A stretch of DNA of 64,000 nt from Nocardiopsis gilva YIM 90087 (lineage in GTDB: Bacteria > Actinomycetota > Actinomycetes > Streptosporangiales > Streptosporangiaceae), in NCBI RefSeq assembly GCF_002263495.1, contig NZ_CP022753.1, positions 5,572,312 to 5,636,311 of the forward strand. Reading direction: 5' to 3'. The notes under the pieces were generated by a model. That model was not told the DNA's origin, ran no database searches, and was given only the letters and a program-made list of their open reading frames with translations. Within the stretch, counting starts at the first letter, position 1, and every line of letters begins with the position of its first letter. The position numbers were made by a program, and so were the translations under genes. Below are positions 7,303 through 14,523 of the stretch, piece by piece.

Positions 7303-9384
7303 TCACCCGGCCACGGCGATCCACACGTCCCCGTTGAAGGCCCAGGGGCCGGACGGAGGCTCCATCAGGGTGCTCGGGTCCGACGCGCTGTGCACGTCGA
7401 AGGGGTGCTCCTTGGGGGTGGTGGACGGGACGTAGCGGTCCAGGGTCTCCGGCGCGGACGCCGCGAGGACCGGCGTCCGGCCCCGCTCGCGGATCTCGGC
7501 CGTCACGCGGTCCACCACCGCGACCTCATCGGTCAGGACGCGCGCCGTCGGAACCCCGCACATACCCCGGATGAGCTGCATATAGTTCCCCGCCGAACCG
7601 TCCACCATGAGGACGCTCGCATCCTCGGGCAGCGCCGCGCAGAGGTCCCGCGTTCCCGCGACCGTTCCGATATCGGATCGATAGCTCATCACCCCGGCCG
7701 CGGTGATCGCCGTGGGCATCAGCATCACCAGGGCACCGGCCGCGGTCACCACGGCGGCGGCCATACGCCCGGCCCCCGGCCGTTCCCCGACCGACGCCGG
7801 AAGTTCGGTCGCGAACCGGCGGGCGAGCCAGGCGACGAACCAGACGGCGAACAGGATGAACGCGGGGATCACCAGGACGATGAGCCGTCGGCTGGCCCAC
7901 GGGTGATCGGGGGTGATCGCGGGCCGGAGCAGGGTGGTGGCGACCGTCCAGACCAGCACCATGGTCGGCAGCACCCACCGCGGTTCCCGGCGGCGCAGGA
8001 TCCGGTGGAGCAGAATGGCCAGCCCCAGGGTCGCGAGCAGCACGGTGCTCGCCCCGACGTACCAGCTCACCCAGTAGAGGCTCATCTCCTCATAGGTGCG
8101 CTCCGGGTCGACGGGGAGGCCCTCGATCTCCTGCACCTGGCCGATGTAGACGCCGGTGGCCTCGTCGCCGTGCCCGTACTGGACGAACAGCAGGGGCCGG
8201 AGGGCGAGCGCGACCACCACGAGTACCGCCAGCACCGCGACGGCCGTGGGGAGCCAGGACGGGCGGTCCGTTCGCGGGACACCGTGCCGCCACAGCAGCG
8301 CGGTGGCCAGCGCGGCACCGACCACGACGACGGCGCTGAGCACCAGCAGTGGCTCGAGCGAGTCCGACAGGTAGTCGAGGTAGGGCTTGGACAGCCAGAA
8401 CCCGGCGACGAACCCGTAGCCGAGACCGAGCACCAGCCCGGCGAGCATCGGCAGGGCCTGGCTCCGCCGGGCGAGCAGCAGCAGGGCGATGAAGCCGACG
8501 ACCGGGAGGAGGTCGCGGATCGCGTCGATGCGCACGACCAGACCAAGGCCGAACACCAACCCCGCCACCCCGGCGAGGGCGTGCGTCGCTCCCCAGCGGT
8601 CCCGGAGGCCGGTGCCCCGGGACAGCGCGTGGGGCTGGCTGGCGCGCTCGGGCGCCTTACTCGCGCTGGCATCGAAGGCGAGCGCCAGCGCGCCCAGCAT
8701 CAGCACCTGCGCGGCTATCTCGCTGTAGGTCGAGCGGCTGATCCACTGCTGGGTCTGGCAGACGGCGAGGATCAGGGCGGCCAGCGGGGCCCACCGCGCT
8801 CCGATGAGCCGGGCGGCGAGTCCGGCGAAGGTCAGCACGCCCAGTGCGCCGATGAGCGGGGCCATCAACAGCATGCCGGGGATGTCGCCGATCCAGTACC
8901 CGACGGAGAGGATCAGGGGCAGCCCGGCGAGGAACTGCGGCCAGATGTCGGTGCCCACCTCGTAGTAGGCGAGACTGCCGTAGCCGACGGCGGGGTCGTT
9001 GCCCGCGATCAGGTCGCGGTCCTGGGGGATCGGCAGCGACCCGTGCTGGGCGATCCACGCGGTGAACTGGGCGTAGCTGGCGGGGTCCCGGCGGATCACC
9101 AGCGCCTCGCCGTGATAGGCGAGCTGCACCGCCGCGAAGGCCACCGTGATGAGGACGACCGCGGCGACGGGCCACCACGGCACGTCGTCCTCGGGCGGTT
9201 CCGGCACCCACCGCGGCACGAACACCAGCGCGGCGATCACGGCCGGCCCGCCCAGCAGGGCACCGGTCAGCGGCGTGAACTGGCCTACGACCAGCAGGGG
9301 AAAGGCCACCAGCAGCCAGGCGGCCAGGGCGACGGCGGGGACGATCGTGAGGCGGGCGAGCAGGCGACCGGGGGTCAGACGCAT
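7303..9384 (-). CDS. Large multi-pass membrane protein, probable GT-C glycosyltransferase
   Basis: A 693-residue protein with about 13 hydrophobic helices and a soluble C-terminal tail of roughly 120 residues. After helix 3 it has a loop ALVIRRDPASYAQFTAWIAQHG. An acidic residue in the first large outer loop is typical of GT-C enzymes that use polyprenyl-linked sugars. The motif is suggestive and not decisive. The tail (from about residue 575) is a small alpha/beta unit (DASVLMVDGSAGNYMQLI) seen in related actinomycete membrane proteins. ATG 9384 (MRLTPGRLLARL) is the best start; an open frame continues upstream without membrane or family signal. With the GT2 gene 40 bp downstream it forms a likely donor-loading plus transfer pair. 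Confidence 0.75.
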   Translation of the reverse strand: MRLTPGRLLARLTIVPAVALAAWLLVAFPLLVVGQFTPLTGALLGGPAVIAALVFVPRWVPEPPEDDVPWWPVAAVVLITVAFAAVQLAYHGEALVIRRDPASYAQFTAWIAQHGSLPIPQDRDLIAGNDPAVGYGSLAYYEVGTDIWPQFLAGLPLILSVGYWIGDIPGMLLMAPLIGALGVLTFAGLAARLIGARWAPLAALILAVCQTQQWISRSTYSEIAAQVLMLGALALAFDASASKAPERASQPHALSRGTGLRDRWGATHALAGVAGLVFGLGLVVRIDAIRDLLPVVGFIALLLLARRSQALPMLAGLVLGLGYGFVAGFWLSKPYLDYLSDSLEPLLVLSAVVVVGAALATALLWRHGVPRTDRPSWLPTAVAVLAVLVVVALALRPLLFVQYGHGDEATGVYIGQVQEIEGLPVDPERTYEEMSLYWVSWYVGASTVLLATLGLAILLHRILRRREPRWVLPTMVLVWTVATTLLRPAITPDHPWASRRLIVLVIPAFILFAVWFVAWLARRFATELPASVGERPGAGRMAAAVVTAAGALVMLMPTAITAAGVMSYRSDIGTVAGTRDLCAALPEDASVLMVDGSAGNYMQLIRGMCGVPTARVLTDEVAVVDRVTAEIRERGRTPVLAASAPETLDRYVPSTTPKEHPFDVHSASDPSTLMEPPSGPWAFNGDVWIAVAG

Positions 9385-9716
9385 GTGGACAACTGTTCCA
9401 GTTCTCGGCTGCGCACCAGGTAAAGAGCAGACCGCGCCCGCACGGGTCGTGGGGAGTCCCGCCGCGAGCGGCAGCGGGTCGTGGGGCCTCATGTTCTTAC
9501 CGGCACGCTGAGCGGGGTGCGGAGATCTCGGATATCCCGGCGAACCTACCGAACACCCGGGTGGCACCGCACCATCCGGCCGCGTTCCGACCGGTCCGGA
9601 ACCCCGCGATGCGGCGCCACGGCGCCGAGGGGCGGCCGACCAGTGCGACCCGCGAGTAGCATGTGCGCGATCCGTCCGTGCCCGTACATCCCCGGGCCGA
9701 ACACGAAGGACCCCTG
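9385..9716. other. Divergent intergenic region, 332 bp
   Basis: It separates the minus-strand membrane gene (start 9384) from the plus-strand TIGR03089 gene (start 9717), so promoters for both should lie here. Near 9520-9540 it contains GAGATCTCGGATATCCCGG, which looks like one degenerate arm of the palindrome family found elsewhere in the window. No second arm is present. I see no gene. Confidence 0.45.
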
Positions 9717-10520
9717 GTGACCGCGGAAACCCCATGGGCGCTGTGGCGCGCCGCTGTGTCCACCGACCCGGCCCGCCCGTTCGTCACGGCGTATGACGCC
9801 GACACCGGCGGGCGTGTCGAACTCTCCTACGCCACGTTCGACAACTGGGTGGCCAAGACCGCCAACATGCTGCTCGACGGCCTCGCCGCCGAACCCGGAG
9901 ACCGCGTCGTGCTCGCCCTGCCGGTCCACTGGCAGTCCCTGGTGTGGCTGCTGGCCTGCTGGTCGACCGGCATGACCGCCGTCCCGGCCCCGGCCGACGA
10001 GGTCCCCGAGGGGGACATCGCGGTCGCCGACGCCGCCCGGTTGGAGGCCGCCCTGGACACCGGCGCACGCGAGGTCGTGGGGACCTCCCTGCACCCCTTG
10101 GGCGCCCCGCTGGCCGACTGCCCGCCCCCGGCCATGGACTACGCCGTCGAGGTGCGCTCCTACGGCGACCACTTCGCTCCTGCGGTTCCGGTTGCCCCGG
10201 ACACGGTTCATTTGGACGGGGAAAACCGGCTCACGGGTGCTGATCTGGTGGCCGCTGCCCGGACGACGGCAACGGATTGGCAGCTGACAGCGGACGACCG
10301 AGTGGCTATCATCACGGCAGCGTCGGATTCCCTCACGGTGCTTGGAAGCGACCTCTCCCGCTTCCTCGCTCCGGTGTTCCGCGCCGTGCCGCTCGTACTC
10401 CTTCCCGGTATCGATTCGGCTAACCTGCAATCACGGCTTGATATGGAGCGCGCCACCGCCCTGGTTGGCGCACCGCCCGGCACCCCCGCGCTTACGGGCG
10501 ACATCAGGCCACTGTCCTGA
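9717..10520 (+). CDS. TIGR03089 family protein (truncated adenylation-like domain)
   Basis: A 267-residue protein that resembles the front part of acyl/aminoacyl-adenylate-forming enzymes: LSYATFDNWVAKTANML and GDRVVLALPVHWQSLVWLLACWSTG match the start of AMP-binding domains. It is far shorter than a complete enzyme (about 500 residues) and lacks the P-loop (TSGTTGxPKG) and the C-terminal Lys domain. That shortness is the family's normal state. In actinomycetes TIGR03089 genes often lie next to LCP genes, as here (22 bp before the LCP gene at 10542). Its function is unknown. GTG 9717, preceded by GAAGGA, is the preferred start; an earlier in-frame start at 9663 is possible. Confidence 0.85.
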   Translation: MTAETPWALWRAAVSTDPARPFVTAYDADTGGRVELSYATFDNWVAKTANMLLDGLAAEPGDRVVLALPVHWQSLVWLLACWSTGMTAVPAPADEVPEGDIAVADAARLEAALDTGAREVVGTSLHPLGAPLADCPPPAMDYAVEVRSYGDHFAPAVPVAPDTVHLDGENRLTGADLVAAARTTATDWQLTADDRVAIITAASDSLTVLGSDLSRFLAPVFRAVPLVLLPGIDSANLQSRLDMERATALVGAPPGTPALTGDIRPLS

Positions 10521-10541
10521 CGCCTAACCTTTTGGTGCCCA

Positions 10542-12005
10542 ATGCCCAGAAAACGCCCCTCATCTCGCGGCTCTGCGCGGGGCCATGCCGCGCCGAAGAA
10601 GTTGTCGAGGTCCCTCCCCACAAGGAAGCGTCTCTCCCCCAGCGCGTGGATCGCGGTCATCACGACGGGGGTCGTCATCGGAAGCAGCCTGACCGCCTAC
10701 GCCGCCTACGTCGACATCACCGGTGGCATCAACCGCGAGAACGTCAACACCGACGCCTTCGGTGACCGGCCGAGCAAGGTCGAGGGCGTGGTGAACATCA
10801 TGATCGTCGGCTCCGACAAGCGGGACGGAGCCAACGCCGAGTACGGCGATGCCGAGGGGGAGCGCCCGGACACCCTCGCCATCGCGCACATCTCGCCGAA
10901 GAAGAAGTCGGCGACGATCGTCAACCTCCCGCGCGACTCCATCGTGCAGCTGCCCGCCTGCAAGCAGAAGGGCGACGAATACCCCGGATCCGACGCCCAG
11001 CAGGGGATGATCAACTCGGCGATGAGCTACGGCGGGGTGGACTGTCAGTGGGACACCGTCGAGAAGCTGACCGACATCCGCATCGACCACTTCGTCAGCG
11101 TCGACTTCACCGGCTTCAAGGGCATGGTCGACGCGCTCGGCGGAGTCGAGATGTGCATCCCGCAGAAGATCCACGACCCGAAGGCCGGCGGCCTCGAACT
11201 CGACGCCGGGAAGCAGACGCTCAACGGGGAGGACGCGCTCGGCTACGTGCGCTCCCGCAAGGGCCAGGGCGACGGCAGCGACCTCATGCGGATCGGCCGC
11301 CAGCAGGAGTTCATGGCCTCCATGGTGCGGAAGGTACTGAGCGGGGACACCCTGAAGAGCCCCTCCAACCTCTACGCCTTCCTCAACGAGGTCACCGGCT
11401 CGATCACCACCGACGACGAACTCACCGTCGACACGATGGCCGACATCGCCATCGCGATGCGCGAGGTCGACCTCAACGACGTCAACTTCGTCACGGTCCC
11501 CAACCACCCCTGGGAGCAGAACAACAACCGGGTCGCGTGGGACGAGCCCGACGCCCAGCAGCTGTTCCAGGCCATCGCGACCGACGAATACGGCGGCGAG
11601 AAGGACAAGGCCAGCAGCGACGACTCCGGGGACGACGCGAAGGACGTCAAGCCCGGCGATGTCAGCGTCGAGGTCCTCAATGGAACCGGCATGACCAACC
11701 TGGCAACCCAGGTCTCCGGGATTCTGAGCGAGCGCGGATTCGGCGTGAGCGGGACCGGCAACCCTCAGGGCATCGTCCCGGAAGCGAGCACCATCTACCA
11801 CGGACCGGACGGCAAGGCCGCGGCTGAGCTCCTCGCCAAGGAAGTGACGAACGCCACGCTCCAGGAGGACTCCTCGCTCAGCGGCAACTCACTCCGGCTG
11901 GTCATGTCGAGAGACTGGAACGGCTTCAAGACCGCGGGCGCCACCGGCGACGTGCCCGACACGGTCAAGAGCAAGAGCGCCGCGAGCAAGCCCTCGGCCT
12001 GCTGA
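10542..12005 (+). CDS. LytR-CpsA-Psr (LCP) family ligase with LytR_C domain
   Basis: A 487-residue single-pass membrane protein. It has a basic cytoplasmic N-terminus (1-33), one helix (about 34-56), and an external LCP domain with the phosphate-binding residues in SDKRDG (91-96), ERPDT (R108, D110) and LPRDS (R131, D132). A low-complexity acidic linker leads to a C-terminal LytR_C domain (about 375-455, VSVEVLNGTGMTNLA). LCP enzymes move undecaprenyl-phosphate-linked glycopolymers onto peptidoglycan, or onto arabinogalactan in mycolic-acid bacteria. In this locus it is the likely final ligase of the wall polymer. It follows TIGR03089 by 21 bp and ends just before palindrome copy 2. Confidence 0.93.
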   Translation: MPRKRPSSRGSARGHAAPKKLSRSLPTRKRLSPSAWIAVITTGVVIGSSLTAYAAYVDITGGINRENVNTDAFGDRPSKVEGVVNIMIVGSDKRDGANAEYGDAEGERPDTLAIAHISPKKKSATIVNLPRDSIVQLPACKQKGDEYPGSDAQQGMINSAMSYGGVDCQWDTVEKLTDIRIDHFVSVDFTGFKGMVDALGGVEMCIPQKIHDPKAGGLELDAGKQTLNGEDALGYVRSRKGQGDGSDLMRIGRQQEFMASMVRKVLSGDTLKSPSNLYAFLNEVTGSITTDDELTVDTMADIAIAMREVDLNDVNFVTVPNHPWEQNNNRVAWDEPDAQQLFQAIATDEYGGEKDKASSDDSGDDAKDVKPGDVSVEVLNGTGMTNLATQVSGILSERGFGVSGTGNPQGIVPEASTIYHGPDGKAAAELLAKEVTNATLQEDSSLSGNSLRLVMSRDWNGFKTAGATGDVPDTVKSKSAASKPSAC

Positions 12006-12016
12006 CCCGCACGTCC

Positions 12017-12086
12017 CTCCGTTGATCTCGGGGATATCGACCGAATATCGGCCAGAATTCGGTCGATATCCCCGAGATCAACGGAG
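12017..12086. repeat. Long palindrome, family copy 2 (diverged inner stem)
   Basis: Perfect 30-base arms (12017-12046 and 12057-12086) flank a 10-base centre. It begins 11 bp after the LCP stop. The outer core TTGATCTCGGGGATAT matches the other copies, but the inner part reads CGACCGAAT where the others have TGGGGT. Both arms have changed together. Confidence 0.9.
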
Positions 12087-12100
12087 GTGGCGGCGTGACG

Positions 12101-12138
12101 GCGAAGCCCCGCACCCGGATCCGGGTGCGGGGCTTCGC
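12101..12138. terminator. Perfect 38-bp palindrome, bidirectional terminator
   Basis: Two 19-base arms meet with no spacer, so an RNA hairpin of about 17 pairs with a tight loop forms in either direction. It lies between the LCP gene and the convergent glycosyltransferase gene ending at 12165, next to palindrome copy 2. There is no U tract, which is common for terminators in high-GC actinomycetes. Confidence 0.8.
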
Positions 12139-12164
12139 ATGTGTCTCGAATCGAACGCGCGGGG

Positions 12165-14387
12165 TCAGGCCGCGATCGCGCCCTGGAGGTCGACGGGTTC
12201 GGGCACGGTGCCGTCGACGATCAGGTCGGTCCACAGGGAGCACACCCGCTCCAGTGCGTAGTTCCCGGTGATCTCCGCTTTCGCGGCCAGGCGCGCGGCG
12301 TCGAAGCGGTCCTCGCTGACGATCCCGTGGATCGCGTCGGCCATCGCCGCGGTGTCGTCGTGCAGCCAGCGGCGCGAGTAGATGGTGTCGGCCCCCGGCC
12401 AGCTGAGGACGGCCGGCACGCCGCCCGAGGCGGCGCACTCGGCGGGGGCGAGGTGGAAGCTCTCGTCGTCACTGGTCGACAGCATGAACCCGACCCGGCG
12501 CAGCCAGGTCGCCACGTCCGGCCCGAACGGGTCGAACACCACGCCGCCGGCGAGGAGCGGGTCGCGCTGGACGGTGCGGTAGACGCGCTCGTAGTACTCG
12601 CGCTCCTCCGGCCGGTTCCAGATCCACCAGTAGTCCCACGGCTGCTTGGACTTGACCGCGAGCGTGTAGCGCGGGTCACGTCTGCGCAGCTCGGCGAGGA
12701 CCTCCAGGCCCCGGTCGAGCCGCTTGCGCGACGGTGCGATGCCGATCATCCCCAGGGTGAACTCGGCGCCGGGCAGCTTGGGCCGGTCCAGCTGCCGGTC
12801 GTCCACCCAGTTGGGCAGGGTGACCACCTTGTCGGCCGGCCACGAGGCCAGCTCCCGGGTGAGGGAGGCGTAGTGCGGGCTGACGCAGATGATCGCGTCG
12901 ACCTTGTCGATGTCGAGCTTGCGCGGCCACTCCGCGTACAGCTCGAAGCGGTGCAGCCGGACGACCAGCCGCTGCCCGGGGCGCTTGTGCTGGGAGTAGA
13001 ACAGCGCGTTGGGACCGCACCACTCGCAGATGACGACGTCGGCCCAGGCGGCGAGTTCCCTGCTGCGGTACTGGTCGTGGTCGCGCAGCCCGTCCCACTC
13101 GTCGAGCCGCACCTCCAACCCGGGCAGGGACATCAGGTGGTCGGCCAGCCGGGTGAAGAACTTGAGGTCGTGCCCGGCGATGACCACCTTGAGCGGGCGC
13201 TGCGGGTCGGTCCCGGCCGGGGCGGTGGGGTGCGCCAGGTCGAGGTAGCCGCGCAGCCGCTCGGCGGCCTTCTCCAGGGTGAACCTGGCCGCGGCGGCGC
13301 GGCAGCGCTCGGCCGCCTCGCCGTAGATCCCGGGGTCGGCGGCGAGGGTGAGCGTGTCGGCGACAGCGTCCACATCCCCATCGGCGAACAGCGGGTAGTC
13401 GGGCCCGAGCAGATCCTCGTGCATGGGCGTGCGGTTGAGCACGACCGGCAGACCGAGTGCCCCCAGCTCCAGGACCTTGGTGGACAGCTCCAGGCTGGCG
13501 TCCATCTCCGGGGCGCGCCAGGACAGCCCGATGTCGCATTCGGCCGACAGCCGCAGCGCCTCAGCTCGCGGCTTGCCGCCGTGCCACCGCACGTCCGGCG
13601 TGCCCTCCAGGGCCTTGGCCATCCGCTTGGCCCACTCCGGGGAGTCGCGGTGGATCTTGTCGCCGATCATGTGCAGCTCGGCCGCTACTCCGCGCTTGTC
13701 GAGCGCGGCGGGCAGTTCGGTCATCTCCAGCGTGTTCCAGCGGGGCGCGAACTTGCCGGTGTAGACGAGGCGCAGCCGCTCACTCGGGGCGCCGGGGCCG
13801 GACACGCCCTCGGGGACCACGACCACCGGCGGGAACAGCACGCTCTTGCCGCAGGCCGCGGGGACCGCCGACTCCAGGAAGCAGCGCAGCTCCTCGGTCT
13901 GGCAGAGCAGGAACCGGGAGGCCACCGCGATGTCGGTGAGCTCGGAGACGGCCGTGGAGGTCATCTCGGCGACGTTCTGGGGCACGTCGGTGAGGTAGGT
14001 CCACAGCCGCCCGGCCAGCGCCTCAAACTGAGCGGCGATCGAGGCCAGCCGGCGCCCGCGCACGACCACGAGGTCGAAGCGCTCCTCGGCGTCGAGCCGG
14101 GTCATCAGCGTGACGGCCTGGTCCGGGGTGAGGCCGCGCGGCCCCAGGTCGCTGAGCAGCTTCTCCTCATAGGGGCGGCGCAGCGTGACCCCGGGCGCCC
14201 CGTCGAGCGGCGCCACCAGTCGGTCCGTGGTGACCGGGGCCTTGAGCAGCAGGGTGACCTCGCATCCGGCGGCGGCCAGCCCCTGGGTCATCGACTGCGC
14301 CCAGATGGCCGAGCCGTCGATGATGTTCAGATCGACATCCCCATAGACGAGGGCGCGTAGCGGCTTCGCCCGCTGTTGGTCGGTCAC
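12165..14387 (-). CDS. Tandem two-domain glycosyltransferase (GT4-like twice)
   Basis: A 740-residue protein made of two GT-B-like units. Unit 1 (about 1-390) starts LRALVYGDVDLNIIDGSAIW and contains LRLVYTGKFAPRWNT and LSTKVLELGALGLPVVLNRTPMHEDLLG. Unit 2 (about 395-740) restarts with LKVVIAGHDLKFFTRLADHL and contains FTLGMIGIAPSRKRLDRGLEVL, the donor-site Lys/Arg strand, then LAPAECAASGGVPAVLSWPGA. Both units keep donor-domain features, so a polymerase or a two-sugar transferase is plausible. GTG 14387 is chosen: GAAGGG lies 6 bases upstream and the protein begins TDQQRAKPLRALVYGD. It heads a minus-strand run with 14524-16320 and the epimerase upstream. Confidence 0.82.
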   Translation of the reverse strand: MTDQQRAKPLRALVYGDVDLNIIDGSAIWAQSMTQGLAAAGCEVTLLLKAPVTTDRLVAPLDGAPGVTLRRPYEEKLLSDLGPRGLTPDQAVTLMTRLDAEERFDLVVVRGRRLASIAAQFEALAGRLWTYLTDVPQNVAEMTSTAVSELTDIAVASRFLLCQTEELRCFLESAVPAACGKSVLFPPVVVVPEGVSGPGAPSERLRLVYTGKFAPRWNTLEMTELPAALDKRGVAAELHMIGDKIHRDSPEWAKRMAKALEGTPDVRWHGGKPRAEALRLSAECDIGLSWRAPEMDASLELSTKVLELGALGLPVVLNRTPMHEDLLGPDYPLFADGDVDAVADTLTLAADPGIYGEAAERCRAAAARFTLEKAAERLRGYLDLAHPTAPAGTDPQRPLKVVIAGHDLKFFTRLADHLMSLPGLEVRLDEWDGLRDHDQYRSRELAAWADVVICEWCGPNALFYSQHKRPGQRLVVRLHRFELYAEWPRKLDIDKVDAIICVSPHYASLTRELASWPADKVVTLPNWVDDRQLDRPKLPGAEFTLGMIGIAPSRKRLDRGLEVLAELRRRDPRYTLAVKSKQPWDYWWIWNRPEEREYYERVYRTVQRDPLLAGGVVFDPFGPDVATWLRRVGFMLSTSDDESFHLAPAECAASGGVPAVLSWPGADTIYSRRWLHDDTAAMADAIHGIVSEDRFDAARLAAKAEITGNYALERVCSLWTDLIVDGTVPEPVDLQGAIAA

Positions 14388-14523
14388 GTGTTTCCCTTCA
14401 AGACCCGTCCCCGGGGCCCGCCCGGGGACGCCTGCGCGGCCGCCGAGCCCGACGGAGCGGGGCGGACGCGGATGTATGGCCGCTGACTCTTCACTGGTGC
14501 GCGACGTTGCCGGCGTTGCCCGT

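Noticed and set aside
7390..9423. Long plus-strand open frame opposite the GT-C-like gene
   Set aside because: Mirror frame of a membrane protein gene, with His/Arg/Glu-rich text and no recognisable domain.
12141..14360. Long plus-strand open frame of over 700 codons opposite the tandem glycosyltransferase gene
   Set aside because: It is the complement of a well-supported gene; high GC gives long mirror frames. No family match; composition is Gly/Arg/Gln-rich noise.
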